A stretch of DNA of 35,577 nt from Acaryochloridaceae cyanobacterium SU_2_1 (GTDB lineage Bacteria > Cyanobacteriota > Cyanobacteriia > Thermosynechococcales > Thermosynechococcaceae). Both the position numbers and the translations under genes were made by a program. The stretch is from contig JAAUUW010000012.1 of NCBI GenBank assembly GCA_012030735.1, positions 1 to 35,577 on the forward strand. The letters are read 5' to 3'. The notes beneath the pieces were generated by a model, which saw only the letters and a list, made by a program, of their open reading frames with translations, had not been told where the DNA came from and ran no database searches. This document shows, piece after piece, positions 18,883-28,456 of the stretch. Each line of letters begins with the position of its first letter. Position 1 is the stretch's first letter.

Positions 18883-20111
18883 CTAAGGTACGTTATGTCC
18901 CCCAAAGCCAAAGGAATTGGAAAGGGCGACATTAACGGTCATTGACCGATGCTGATGAGGAATATAGTCTAAGTCACAGCCTTGATCAGGATTGTCAAGG
19001 TTGATGGTCGGAGGGACTTGATTATGAGTAATGGCCATGGCTGTCGCTACCGCCTCGATCCCGCCTGATCCGCCCAGCAGGTGGCCTGTCATAGATTTGG
19101 TAGAGCTGATCGCAACGCGATAGGCATTATCGCCAATGGCATGTTTAATGGCAGCGGTTTCCGTGATGTCATTGGCGTTGGTACTGGTGCCATGGGCATT
19201 GATATAGCTGACTTGATCGGGGGTTAAGTTGCCATCTTTGAGGCATAATTCCATGGCCCGCGCGCTCCTACCCCCCCTGGTGATGGAGAGGTCATGTGAA
19301 AAGCATCGCAGGTGAGGCCATAACCCAGCATTTCAGCATAAATTTTGGCTCCTCGGGCAAGAGCATGATCTAGTTCCTCTAGGAGTAGGATGCCAACACC
19401 TTCTCCGAGGACAAAGCCATCGCGATCGCGATCAAAGGGGCGACTGGCTTGCTGGGGTTGATCGTTGCGAGTTGACAAGGCCCGTGCAGCGGCGAATCCA
19501 GCCACAGATAGGGGTGTCACTGCTGCTTCAGTTCCACCACAAATCATGGCCTTAGCATAGCCGCGCTGCACAAACCGAAAGGCATCGCCAATGGCATTAG
19601 AGCCAGCGGCACAGGCAGTAACTGAACAGGAGTTCGGCCCCTTAGCCCCTAGATGGATGGCGGTTAGGCCCGCTGCCATATTGGCAATCATCATCGGAAT
19701 CATGAAGGGGCTACAGCGATCTGGACCGCGATTGAGATAGATTTCCTGCTGATCTTCTAAAACCTTGAGCCCGCCAATCCCAGTGCCAATAATAATGCCG
19801 ACATCCCCTGCATTATGGTCATCAATGACAAACTGAGCATCTGCGATCGCTTGTTTGCTAGCGGCAACAGCAAATTGGGCAAAGCGATCCATCCGTTTAG
19901 CATCTTTGCGATCCATATATGCTTCTGGATCGAAGCCCTTGACTTCCCCTGCAATGCGACAGACATGCTGAGAGGCATCAAACCGAGTAATCGGACCAAT
20001 GCCACTGCGACCGGCCAATAGCCCATCCCAATATTCAGCCAAGGTATTTCCCAAGGGGGTAATAGCTCCTAGCCCTGTAATTACAACACGCTTACGCTCT
20101 AGGTTAGTCAT
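18883..20111 (-). CDS. fabF: 3-oxoacyl-ACP synthase II (KAS II), one frameshift
   Basis: Frames 20120-19224 and 19254-18883 form a 409-residue FabF, which condenses malonyl-ACP with acyl-ACP in fatty acid elongation. The start at ATG 20111 (MTNLERKRVVITGLGAITPLG) fits relatives better than the in-frame GTG at 20120. The catalytic Cys lies in SVTACAAGSNAIGDA, one His in INAHGTSTNAND, and the second in KSMTGHLLGGSGG; the C-terminus is SNSFGFGGHN. The break is at about 19259-19264; adding one base (for example A in GCGACGCGG) restores GGVGATRAMELCLKDG. It follows acpP on the same strand, as is common in cyanobacteria, and a clear terminator follows. An essential gene, so the break is probably a sequence error. 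Confidence 0.93.
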
Positions 20112-20203
20112 GATGACCACATATGAAAGACGAATAGCATTTAAGAATGGAGACTGAACATAGGCAGCGGGCCAATCAATCAGGGCGAATCACACCGCCG
20201 CCT

Positions 20204-20455
20204 CTATGTTAAGCCGCCACCTTCGCCGCCAATGAACTTAACTGCATCCTGAACCGTGAGAATTTCTTCAGCGGCTTCATCTGGAATTTCGATATCAAAG
20301 GACTCCTCGAGGGCCATCACCATTTCCACGACATCTAGCGAGTCAGCATCAAGATCGTTCTGAAAGCTCGCATCGGGAGTTACTTTGCTGGCATCAACAC
20401 TCAGTTGTTCAGCCACAATGGCTTTGACTTTTTCAAAAATTTCTGACTCACTCAT
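20204..20455 (-). CDS. acpP: acyl carrier protein
   Basis: A complete 83-residue acidic ACP. Ser39 in [14 protein letters not shown] is the site for the phosphopantetheine arm that carries growing acyl chains. The rest ([27 protein letters not shown]) is standard. The C-terminus has an extra GGEGGGLT tail. It is first of the acpP-fabF pair with a gap of about 90 bases. The 288-base upstream region must hold the promoter. Confidence 0.97.
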   Translation of the reverse strand: MSESEIFEKVKAIVAEQLSVDASKVTPDASFQNDLDADSLDVVEMVMALEESFDIEIPDEAAEEILTVQDAVKFIGGEGGGLT

Positions 20456-20549
20456 GGGTTTTGATTTCTCTAAAACAACGCACTCGGTTTAGGCACAAGA
20501 TTGGGCCTCAATCAAGAAGCCATGTGCCTTACAGCCCTTATCGAGCTGA

Positions 20550-20572
20550 ATATATATACCACAAACAGTGGT
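20550..20572 (-). promoter_or_regulatory. possible acpP promoter with a small operator-like palindrome
   Basis: On the minus strand GTGGTATATATATT offers -10-like hexamers about 100 bases upstream of acpP. It overlaps the inverted repeat ACCAC-AAACA-GTGGT (20558-20572). No strong -35 is visible. The rest of 20456-20743 holds nothing I recognise. Confidence 0.25.
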
Positions 20573-20743
20573 GACAGTTGCTTAATCCTAATATTTTGAG
20601 GATGCGATCTGCTCCTACCATATTAATCTGAAACCGACCTTCGCAAAGCATGGACCTCTATTATTTATTTCTCGGTTCTTTATGGGCCTGGGATCAGTGC
20701 AGGTAAGGGACAAAATAGAGATGGAGGCTGGCCAGATCGCCGA

Positions 20744-21742
20744 TTAATTCGGTAAATAGTCATGGCTAGCAAACCAATCCACCGCTTCTTGCAAGGCGAT
20801 TTTGATGGGAGTTTGGGGCAACCCTAACTCGGTAACAGCCTTGGATGCATCGTAGAACATCTGCTGGGTCGCCATCTGCACGCCGGCTAGGGGAACAGAG
20901 GGCTGTTTGCCCAGTGCGGCCAAAACATATTCATCAACCCAAGCGGCTATTAGGGGTAGCCAAGCTGGAACTTGAAATTGGGGTGCTGATAATCCTGTCA
21001 GCTCGGCGAGCAGATCTAGCATCTGCTTGAGGGTCATATTCTGATGACCGAGAATATAGCGCTCTCCAGTTTTGCCCTTCTCTAGGGCCAATAAATGCCC
21101 CCGAGCCACATCTTGAACATGGATTAAATTCAGACCCGTATTCAGATAAGCCGGCATTTGGCGACGCAAAAATCGCAAAATGATATCGCCCGTTGGCGTC
21201 GGCTTGATATCCCAGGGACCAATGGGGGTACTGGGGTTGACGATCACAATATCCTGGCCTGCTTGCACGGCTTGATGGGCGGCCTGCTCTGCCCAATATT
21301 TTGATTTTTTATAGTCACCAATGAGTTGGTCTACGGGGCTTTGATAGGTTTCCTTGGCAATGGCCCCTGCCCCAGGCACACCAATCGCTGCCACAGAACT
21401 GGTATAGACGATGCGCTCAATACCTGCGGCCCGGGCTGATTCTAATAGGGTCTGAGTCCCTAAAACATTACTTTGGTAGAGCTGACTGCGATCGCGCTGC
21501 CAAAGGCTATAGTGCGCCGCCACATGAAACAAAACCTGACAGCCCTGCAACTGCCCTGTCAAAGCCGGATCACCGAGTTGCCCGATCACCCGTTCCACCT
21601 CTAGGCCCTCTAAATTATCCAGACAGGCTTGCGAGCGAACCAAGGCCCGCACCTGATAGCCTTCAGCTAGTAACAGGCGTACTAAATTAGCGCCCACAAA
21701 GCCCGTGGCACCCGTCACAAAAACTCGCAGACCTTTGGTCAT
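20744..21742 (-). CDS. hpnA: hopanoid-associated sugar epimerase HpnA (extended SDR)
   Basis: An intact 332-residue NAD-dependent epimerase/dehydratase. The Rossmann motif is VTGATGFVGANLV. The catalytic Tyr and Lys lie in GDYKKSKYWAE, and TSSVA provides the active-site Ser region. The runs NPSTPIGPWDIKPTPTGDII and PAYLNTGLNLIHVQDVARGH are characteristic of HpnA. HpnA is linked to hopanoid clusters and is thought to act on a sugar nucleotide for the head group, though its reaction is not firmly established. Its ATG overlaps the stop of the DevA-type ATPase (ATGA, 21742-21739), so it is the third gene of an exporter operon. No other hopanoid gene is visible in the window. Confidence 0.85.
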   Translation of the reverse strand: MTKGLRVFVTGATGFVGANLVRLLLAEGYQVRALVRSQACLDNLEGLEVERVIGQLGDPALTGQLQGCQVLFHVAAHYSLWQRDRSQLYQSNVLGTQTLLESARAAGIERIVYTSSVAAIGVPGAGAIAKETYQSPVDQLIGDYKKSKYWAEQAAHQAVQAGQDIVIVNPSTPIGPWDIKPTPTGDIILRFLRRQMPAYLNTGLNLIHVQDVARGHLLALEKGKTGERYILGHQNMTLKQMLDLLAELTGLSAPQFQVPAWLPLIAAWVDEYVLAALGKQPSVPLAGVQMATQQMFYDASKAVTELGLPQTPIKIALQEAVDWFASHDYLPN

Positions 21743-22506
21743 GGATACTGTACTTCCGGCTTAGGGGCAGAAAAATTAGCGGGCTGCTGGGGAATGATTA
21801 AGCCATCCTCTACATAGACGACGCGATCGGCAATATCTTGAATGCGCGGATCATGGGTCACCATCAGCACTGTGCAGCCTTCTTCTTGAGCCAGTCGGCG
21901 CAGCAGCTCCATAATGGTATGACCAATTTGCGAGTCAAGGGCAGCGGTGGGTTCGTCGGCCAAAATGAGCCGAGGATTACCAGCCAAAGCCCGGGCAATG
22001 GCCACCCGTTGTTTTTGTCCGCCCGATAAATCTCGGGGTAAATTATGGCGTTTGTCAGCGAGATCCACTTGTTTGAGGAGTTTGAGGGCTGTTTTTTTGG
22101 CCGCCCGCCCGCGAATGCCCTTCAGATTGAGGGTCGCTTCAATATTCTCGGCAGCGGTCAGGGCTGGAAACAAGTTAAATCCTTGAAAAATAAAGCCAAT
22201 ATTTTGCAATCGAAATTTGGCGAGCCTTCGGCGTGATAATCCTGTAATCTTTTGTCCTAGCAAGGTAATCTCACCGGCGGTGGGGGTTAAAATACCGCCC
22301 AAGATGGACAGCAACGTTGTTTTGCCAGAGCCGGATGGCCCCATGAGCAGCTCAATATCTCCGGTTTGAATCTCTAAATCAATGCCCTTGAGTGCCTTAA
22401 AGGCGTGATCGCCAACTTGGTATGCCATTTCTATGCCATGGGCCTGGATAGCCGTTTCCCGCAGGGGGGCGGCAGTATCAGAATGAGATTCGTGGATCAA
22501 GGTCAT
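21739..22506 (-). CDS. DevA/LolD-type ABC transporter ATPase
   Basis: An intact 255-residue ATPase of the MacB/LolD/DevA group. It shows Walker A GPSGSGKTT, Q-loop FIFQGFNLF, signature LSGGQKQRVAIARALA, Walker B LILADEPTAALDS and switch His in VTHDPRI. The N-terminal 20 residues are an extension before the ATPase core. It pairs with the DevC-type permease encoded just upstream (gap about 90 bases) and is coupled to hpnA downstream by a 4-base overlap. DevBCA exporters move glycolipids through the envelope with TolC; no DevB membrane-fusion gene is present here. Confidence 0.9.
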   Translation of the reverse strand: MTLIHESHSDTAAPLRETAIQAHGIEMAYQVGDHAFKALKGIDLEIQTGDIELLMGPSGSGKTTLLSILGGILTPTAGEITLLGQKITGLSRRRLAKFRLQNIGFIFQGFNLFPALTAAENIEATLNLKGIRGRAAKKTALKLLKQVDLADKRHNLPRDLSGGQKQRVAIARALAGNPRLILADEPTAALDSQIGHTIMELLRRLAQEEGCTVLMVTHDPRIQDIADRVVYVEDGLIIPQQPANFSAPKPEVQYP

Positions 22507-22598
22507 GGGTTAGGGGTTATTCAGGAGGGCAGCAAGGCAGCAAAAGGACTATGCTTAGGCAGATTACCCATCTTTACTAGATCTTCTGGCATAACTCC

Positions 22599-23774
22599 TT
22601 AAGATTTGAACACCAAGGCGGCGTCTAGACGGGTCACTTTTTGAATTGCAAATACGGCGGCACCGCTACACATGGTAACGGTAACCAAAAAGACACCCGC
22701 AGCAGTGAGAGGCTTAATCAAAATTTGAATGGCTTGGACATTCATGGTCCAAGCCCCTAGGCTCAAGCATAAACCCATGCCAGGCAGATATCCGAGGATA
22801 GCCATCCATAGCGCTTGCTCAAGGATGATCCGATAAATAAACCAATCAGAGGATCCCATTGCCTTCATGGTGCCAAATTCTTTGAGATGGTCGGTGACGG
22901 AAGAATAGAGAATTTGGCCGACAACCACTGTGCCAACAATAATACCGACAACGGCACCCAAGCCTAAAATGTAGCCTACACCTGTGCTTTGCTGCCAGTG
23001 TTTTTGGGTAAGTTCGGTTAACTCTGATTGGGTCAAGATGCGAGTATCGGGCAACGCCTTGGCTAGCCGTGCCTTTAAGCCTTGAATATCTTCGCCCGGC
23101 CTGGCTTTGACCAAGACAAAGGTGATTAAGTTGTTCTCGGTCAGTGGTGCTGGGACCGGTGGGTTCTTTTGGGGTGAAGCAATAGGGGAGTTGAGGTAAG
23201 CGACTGCATTGGGTAAGGAGGTAAAGACATAGGGACTAGAGACAATGGAGCGGATGCCCTTGGTCAAGCCCACCACCTTCCCCTTAAAAGAGCCAATTTC
23301 AGATTGATTGCCCACTCCTTGCACGTCTAATTGCTTGAGGTCGAGACTGTCAATGAAAATACTGTAGGGTTGATTAATCTGTTCAAGATTTCCCTCCAGA
23401 ATAGGGTGAGGGTGAAAAAGTTGGCTTTTCGGATCAAAGCCGATAATCCGAATGGGGGCAATTTGCTCGGTTTGATATCGCCACACCGTCGATTGAGCAA
23501 TCAAGGCTTCGGCCCGTTCGACACCCTGAACAGCTTTGGCTTGGGTGAGGATTTTGTATTTTAAGGGGAGGGTGAGGTCTAGATGCTGTAGTTCTTTAGA
23601 GGCAATCCAGATATCGGCTTCGGCGTTTTCTATTAGGAGGGTTGAGGAGCGCGTAAAGCCATTGAGTAAGCCAACTTGGATGGTGACTAGGCCCACCGCA
23701 AACATGATGCCAGCTTGGGCAACAATAAAGCGGGGTAGATCTTGAAATAAATTTTTGCGGGCAATGGAAACCAT
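22599..23774 (-). CDS. DevC-type ABC permease (FtsX/MacB-like)
   Basis: A permease of about 391 residues when started at MVSIARKNLFQDLPRF (23774), the start typical of DevC proteins; an in-frame GTG at 23813 would add 13 residues. One N-terminal helix (about 16-38) leads to a large periplasmic domain (about 40-260). Three C-terminal helices follow, in the FtsX arrangement, including GVGYILGLGAVVGIIVGTVVV and FGTMKAMGSSDWFIYRII. It is first in the devC-devA-hpnA operon and should form the transporter with the DevA-type ATPase. I see no strong ribosome binding site at either start. Confidence 0.88.
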   Translation of the reverse strand: MVSIARKNLFQDLPRFIVAQAGIMFAVGLVTIQVGLLNGFTRSSTLLIENAEADIWIASKELQHLDLTLPLKYKILTQAKAVQGVERAEALIAQSTVWRYQTEQIAPIRIIGFDPKSQLFHPHPILEGNLEQINQPYSIFIDSLDLKQLDVQGVGNQSEIGSFKGKVVGLTKGIRSIVSSPYVFTSLPNAVAYLNSPIASPQKNPPVPAPLTENNLITFVLVKARPGEDIQGLKARLAKALPDTRILTQSELTELTQKHWQQSTGVGYILGLGAVVGIIVGTVVVGQILYSSVTDHLKEFGTMKAMGSSDWFIYRIILEQALWMAILGYLPGMGLCLSLGAWTMNVQAIQILIKPLTAAGVFLVTVTMCSGAAVFAIQKVTRLDAALVFKS

Positions 23775-23906
23775 GTTAAAAATGCAGAATAGATCAGGAG
23801 TCGATTTTGGCACTTACCCAGTATAGGCAATGCCCCTTCACCCTATCGGACTTTCAGACTTGTGGCTGGGACTTTGAGGCTCGATAGGTTGTCTAGGCTA
23901 CTGTGC

Positions 23907-23912
23907 AGGAGG
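23907..23912 (+). promoter_or_regulatory. ribosome binding site that fixes the UPF0014 start
   Basis: A perfect AGGAGG lies eight bases before the ATG at 23921. A GTG at 23903 in the same frame overlaps this site, so it is not the start. Confidence 0.85.
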
Positions 23913-23920
23913 ATCAATCA

Positions 23921-24733
23921 ATGATTTTGGCCTTAATCAAGCTAGAACCGATCGATTTAGGTTGGGCCTTAGGCCTAATGGCGATCGCAATTGGTCTGTC
24001 AATCCAGCAGCAGTTAGATTTGACCTGGAGTTTGGCCTTAGCCACGGGGCGGACCCTGCTGCAGTTGATGGTGATGGGGTATTTACTCTCCTTTATCTTT
24101 GCTTGGCAAAATCCTTGGGCCATTTTAGCAATTGTGATCTCAATGCTCACAATTGCTAGTATTGAAGCTCGCAATCGGATTGACAAAAAGATTCCCCATT
24201 TGTTCCAGTGGTTATGGGGGTCTATTTTTGTGAGTACAGTCTTGATCCTCAGCTACATCACCCTGCTGATCTTGCAACCCGAGCGCTGGTATGAGCCTCA
24301 ATATCTGATTCCCTTAGCGGGCATTGTGATGGGCAATGCCATGAATGGGGCTGCGATCGCAGGCGAACGGTTAGTCAAAGCCCTTCATGCTAATCGGCTA
24401 GAGATTGAAACCCATTTGAGTTTAGGGGCTACTCCGGCACAGGCGATCGCAACCCATCGGCGCACAGCAATCCGTGCTGGTTTGATTCCCACCATCAATG
24501 CCATGATGGTGGTCGGCCTCGTGCAACTCCCCGGCATCATCACAGGCCAGCTCCTCAGTGGCGTTAACCCTCTTGATGCTGCTTCATATCAGATCTTGAT
24601 CATGTTTATGCTGGCCTTAGCAACCCTGATCACGACACTCTTGGTAGCCGAGGGAATTTTTCGCCAATTTTTAATTACTGCGGCAGCAACTCACCCTGCC
24701 CTAAGGCCAGAGAACGCTATCCAGCCTTGCTGA
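23921..24733 (+). CDS. UPF0014 family permease (FetB-like)
   Basis: An intact 270-residue membrane protein with about seven helices. It has the family block PLAGIVMGNAMNGAAIAGERL and the segment LSLGATPAQAIATHRRTAIRAGLIPTIN, followed by GLVQLPGIITGQLLSG. E. coli FetB of this family exports iron with the ATPase FetA. No FetA-like ATPase is adjacent; the DevA-type ATPase across the divergent promoter belongs to another family. The substrate is therefore open. It is transcribed away from devC, with about 145 bases between the two starts. Confidence 0.85.
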   Translation: MILALIKLEPIDLGWALGLMAIAIGLSIQQQLDLTWSLALATGRTLLQLMVMGYLLSFIFAWQNPWAILAIVISMLTIASIEARNRIDKKIPHLFQWLWGSIFVSTVLILSYITLLILQPERWYEPQYLIPLAGIVMGNAMNGAAIAGERLVKALHANRLEIETHLSLGATPAQAIATHRRTAIRAGLIPTINAMMVVGLVQLPGIITGQLLSGVNPLDAASYQILIMFMLALATLITTLLVAEGIFRQFLITAAATHPALRPENAIQPC

Positions 24734-24759
24734 TTGGGGGCATCTTTCTGTAGCCTAGC

Positions 24760-25866
24760 TCAGAGCTTTTTCAATAACGCATTGACCCGATTTACACCTT
24801 CGGGCTGATTGAGTCTTTGGTAGAGATCGCGGGCTGTTTTAAGTTCAATCATCGCTTCATCTTTGCGGCTGCGAGCCGCGAGGGCCTGACCTAGCTTGAA
24901 ATAGAGGTTAGGGTTTTGAGGACTGAGCTTAGTGGCTTGCCGAAAGGAGACCACTGCAGACAGAGAATTGTTTTGGCGTACTTGCAGATCACCAATGCCT
25001 TCATAGGCTTCACTAAGTTTATTATCAATTGCTAAGGCTTTCTTATAGGCTAGCAGGGCCAAATCATCAGCACCTCGGCTACTGAGAAGTTGCCCCATTC
25101 GTAACTGCACCTTGCTGTTATTGGGGTTGATCTTCGCTGCTTTATCTAAGGCGGCAATACTGGCGGCAGAATCTCCCTTGGCGGCATAGGCAATCGCTAA
25201 ATTAGCTTGGATCTCACCATTTTTAGGAGACAATTCCGCTGCTTTTTTGAGGCTTTCGATAGCTGGGTCAGTCTGTTTCTGTTGCAAGTAGATGAGACCG
25301 ATGGCACTGTAGGCTTCCCCATGTTTAGGATTGATCTCAATCACTTTTTTAAAATTGGCGAGGGCTTCGCTATAGTTTTTCTCGCGACTGAGGACAACGG
25401 CCAAGCCTTCGTAAGCCAGCAGCTTTTTGGCATCCAACTGAATCGCCTGACGATAGGCAGCGGCGGCACCAGAATTATCGCCCATATTGGCTAAGCTATA
25501 GCCAAGGGCATAGTGAAAATTAGGATTTTTTGCTTCTAGCTCAATGGCCTGTTGATAAGCCGCTACGGATTTGGGATAGTCTCCTCTTTGGGCCTGAATA
25601 TAGCCAATAGCCGAGAAGATTCGTGGATTTTTTGCCTCTAACTGGGCTGCTTCTCGATAGGTTATTAACGCATCATCGAGCTTCCTCTCATCCACGAACT
25701 TTTTGCCCTGCTTAAACAGCTCAAATAGCTGACGATCCTTATTAGGCTGAGAACTTGTTTGGGCGACAGATTGAGCCTGGACCGCCCATCCTCCAGAGAC
25801 TAAGCAGGGGATGCTTAAGCCTAGGGTTAAGGCCAGGCTTGTGGTGAGGATGGGTTGCTTAAACAT
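24760..25866 (-). CDS. secreted or periplasmic TPR-repeat protein
   Basis: A 368-residue protein with an N-terminal signal peptide (hydrophobic residues 8-28, likely cleaved near AVQAQS). About eight to nine tetratricopeptide repeats follow, each with the A-x-x-x-Y/P-x-x-G pattern, for example IFSAIGYIQAQRGDYPKSVA, NFHYALGYSLANMGDNSGAA and AYEGLAVVLSREKNYSEALA. TPR arrays bind other proteins, and the partner cannot be read here. The ATG has CAGGAGAA directly upstream, a good ribosome binding site. It diverges from the EF-G-like gene across a 276-base region that carries direct repeats. Confidence 0.88.
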   Translation of the reverse strand: MFKQPILTTSLALTLGLSIPCLVSGGWAVQAQSVAQTSSQPNKDRQLFELFKQGKKFVDERKLDDALITYREAAQLEAKNPRIFSAIGYIQAQRGDYPKSVAAYQQAIELEAKNPNFHYALGYSLANMGDNSGAAAAYRQAIQLDAKKLLAYEGLAVVLSREKNYSEALANFKKVIEINPKHGEAYSAIGLIYLQQKQTDPAIESLKKAAELSPKNGEIQANLAIAYAAKGDSAASIAALDKAAKINPNNSKVQLRMGQLLSSRGADDLALLAYKKALAIDNKLSEAYEGIGDLQVRQNNSLSAVVSFRQATKLSPQNPNLYFKLGQALAARSRKDEAMIELKTARDLYQRLNQPEGVNRVNALLKKL

Positions 25867-25958
25867 TCATTTCTCCTGATTACAAAAATGTCATCATGCT
25901 TCACGGTTGTTAACCCTGCCTTAAATTAACTGGCAGTTTTACCGTCTAGACCGCAGAA

Positions 25959-26021
25959 CTCGATTTCAATCGAGAGAGGGGCAGCGACTAGTCTTGAGTC
26001 CTGATTGACCTTGAGTCCTGA
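25959..26021. repeat. palindrome plus two 12-bp direct repeats in a divergent promoter region
   Basis: CTCGATT-TC-AATCGAG (25959-25974) is a perfect 7-bp inverted repeat. Soon after, CTTGAGTCCTGA occurs at 25993-26004 and again at 26010-26021, each followed by (A)ATTGAC, giving a 17-base period. All lie between the TPR gene (minus) and the EF-G-like gene (plus), so they may be operator sites or a local duplication. Confidence 0.5.
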
Positions 26022-26142
26022 AATTGACAAGGAACTTTTACAGTATCAAGACTCAGATTTTACCGATCGAGTTTCAAGTTTTGCTCATTTAATTATGCTG
26101 CCTTTGGATCAAATCAAGCCATAGTCTATTAACGAGGCAATT

Positions 26143-28168
26143 ATGACGATTTTTCGAAATATTGCGTTAGTGGGTCCATACTCTAGCGGAAAAACAACCC
26201 TTTTCGAGAATTTACTCTATATTACCAAGGCCACGACCCGCAAAGGCTCGGTCTCAGAGGGCAATACCGTGGGTGATGCTGCGGGCGAGGCCCGAGACCG
26301 ACAAATGAGTACTGAAGTAACGGCTGCCAGTGTTAACCATGGCGGCCTTTCTTTTACCTTTTTAGATTGCCCAGGATCCGTCGAATTTTTGCAAGAGACG
26401 CTGAATGCTCTGGTGGGTGTGGATGCAGCGGTGGTGGTCTGTGAACCTGACCCGGCTCGGCTGCTCACTTTGGCCCCCTTGTTCCAGTCCCTAGATGCTT
26501 GGCAAATTCCTCATCTTGTATTTATCAATAAAATGGATCGGGCCACTGCTGCCTTTGGGGATCTACTGGCTACACTCAAGCAGGTCTCTAGTCGTCCCTT
26601 GGTATTACATCAATATCCCATTGGTCAAAATGAGACGCTGCAGGGGTTTATTGATTTAGTCTCCGAAGCCGCCTTTCACTACCATCCTGATGCGCCTGCT
26701 GACCCGATCCCTTTACCCCCAGCGTTGCAAGCGCAGGAAAAGGCAGCCCGAACTGAGATGCTGGAAACCCTGGCCGATTTTGATGATCATCTGCTCGAGG
26801 AGCTGCTCGAGGATATTGAACCCCCTCAAGCTGAGCTGGTACAGGATTTCAAAGCAGAATTAGAAGCAGACTTGATTGTGCCTGTGTTTCTGGGTGTTGC
26901 TGAGGCCGGTTTCGGGGTTCGTCCCTTATTAGAGGCCTTGGTAAGGGAAGCTCCCGAGGCGAGCGCGATGGCTACTCTAAGGGGTTGCATTGATCAGTCT
27001 GGGTCAGAACAGCCTTTGGTGGCTCAGGTGCTCAAGAATTATTTTTCTGCCCAGGGGGGTAAGCTCTCGCTGGTGCGGGTTTGGCAAGGCATCCTCACCG
27101 ATGGCATGGTACTCAACCAAGTGCGGGTGGGGGGAATTTATCGATTGCTCGGGCAGCAGCAGCAGAGCCTACGGCAGGCTGAGGCGGGTCGATTGTAGCC
27201 CTCAGCCGGTTAGATGCTGTGCAAACGGGCGATACCTTAGGGGTGGTCGATGGGTCTGCTAAGCCTGAGTTGCCTCGGGCGAAGAATTTAGAACCGGTTT
27301 ATTCCTTGGCGATTACCCCCCGCAATCGTCAGGATGAAGTGAAGATCAGTACGGCGATCGCAAAGCTCCTAGAAGAAGATCCCAGCTTCCATTGGGAACA
27401 TCGAGAGGCGACCCATGAATGGTGCTCTGGGGTCAGGGAGATATCCATTTGCAGGTGGCCATCGATCGCCTGGAGCGCAAATATCATTTGTCCCTCAAGA
27501 CCCATACTCCCCATATCCCCTATAAAGAAAGTATCCGCAAGGCGACCTCTAGCCATGGCCGCTATAAACATCAAACGGGGGGGCATGGCCAGTTTGGGGA
27601 TGTGCGCTTAGACATTCAGCCCCAAGCCCGTGGCCAAGGTTTTAGTTTTAAGGAAACCATTGTCGGGGGCGTGGTGCCCCGTCAATACATTCCGGGTGTA
27701 GAAATGGGGGTGCGCGAGTTTTTGCAGCAGGGCATTTTGGGGTTCCCGTTGGTGGATATTGCTGTGACGTTAACCGATGGCTCCTACCATGCTGTGGATA
27801 GTTCAGAGCAAGCCTTTAAGCAGGCGGCTCGCATGGCGATGCAGTCGGGGTTGCCCAACTGTCAGCCCGTTTTGCTAGAGCCGATTGAGCGCGTTACCCT
27901 CTCTACACCCACGGAGTTTACTGCCAATGTGCTGCGATTGATCAGTCATCATCGCGGTCAGGTTTTGGGCTACGAAGCCAAGCTAGGTTGGGAGGGTTGG
28001 GATCAGATCTCGACCTACTTGCCCATGGCTGAAATGCAAGGCTTGATTATTGAGTTGCGATCGCTAACCCAAGGAGTGGGATTTTATCACTGGCAAGATG
28101 ATCACCTAGAGGAGGTGCCAGATAAGCTGGCAGAACGAGTCTTAGCCATGGCTAACAGTGATGCCTAA
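26143..28168 (+). CDS. EF-G-like translational GTPase (EF-G paralogue), two frameshifts
   Basis: Three frames, 26143-27198, about 27190-27430 and 27419-28168, join into one protein of about 675 residues. The GTPase core has G1 GPYSSGKTT (11-19), a divergent switch I (RDRQMSTEV), G3 DCPG (75-78) and G4 NKMD (129-132). Domains II to V follow, with GQGDIHLQVAIDRL and GHGQFGDVRLDI. The G1 and switch motifs differ from canonical EF-G (AHIDAGKTT), so this is a paralogue of the EF-G2/EF-G-like group whose role is unclear. Breaks: one G lost at 27185-27187 (restores AGSIVALSRLDAVQTG) and one G lost at 27421-27422 (restores HEWVLWGQGDIH). It appears monocistronic. Confidence 0.87.
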
Positions 28169-28456
28169 GAGATAGCTTAAATCTAGCCAAAACCTGTGAT
28201 CAAGCCAGACACTTTAGACTCATCGCCCCTGCCTTTCTTGAGCGCAGGGGCTGTAGCCCAGCATGGGCATTGATCAGAGATCAAGATCACCCTTAAGTCT
28301 GGCCCTGGATCACCTGAGGATTACACCAGAAACCATATATTTTTATATAGCTAAAGAATATCAAAGAACTATCCGCATAATAATCTAGGAATTTACTAGG
28401 CAAAATTGCAGATTCTAAGCAATAATGCGTAGTCAAGTGTGTGTTTGTCAGGAGTT

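Noticed and set aside
27185-27422. Programmed ribosomal frameshifting in the EF-G-like gene
   Set aside because: Two losses at short G runs with no slippery heptamer, matching the error pattern seen in many other genes here.
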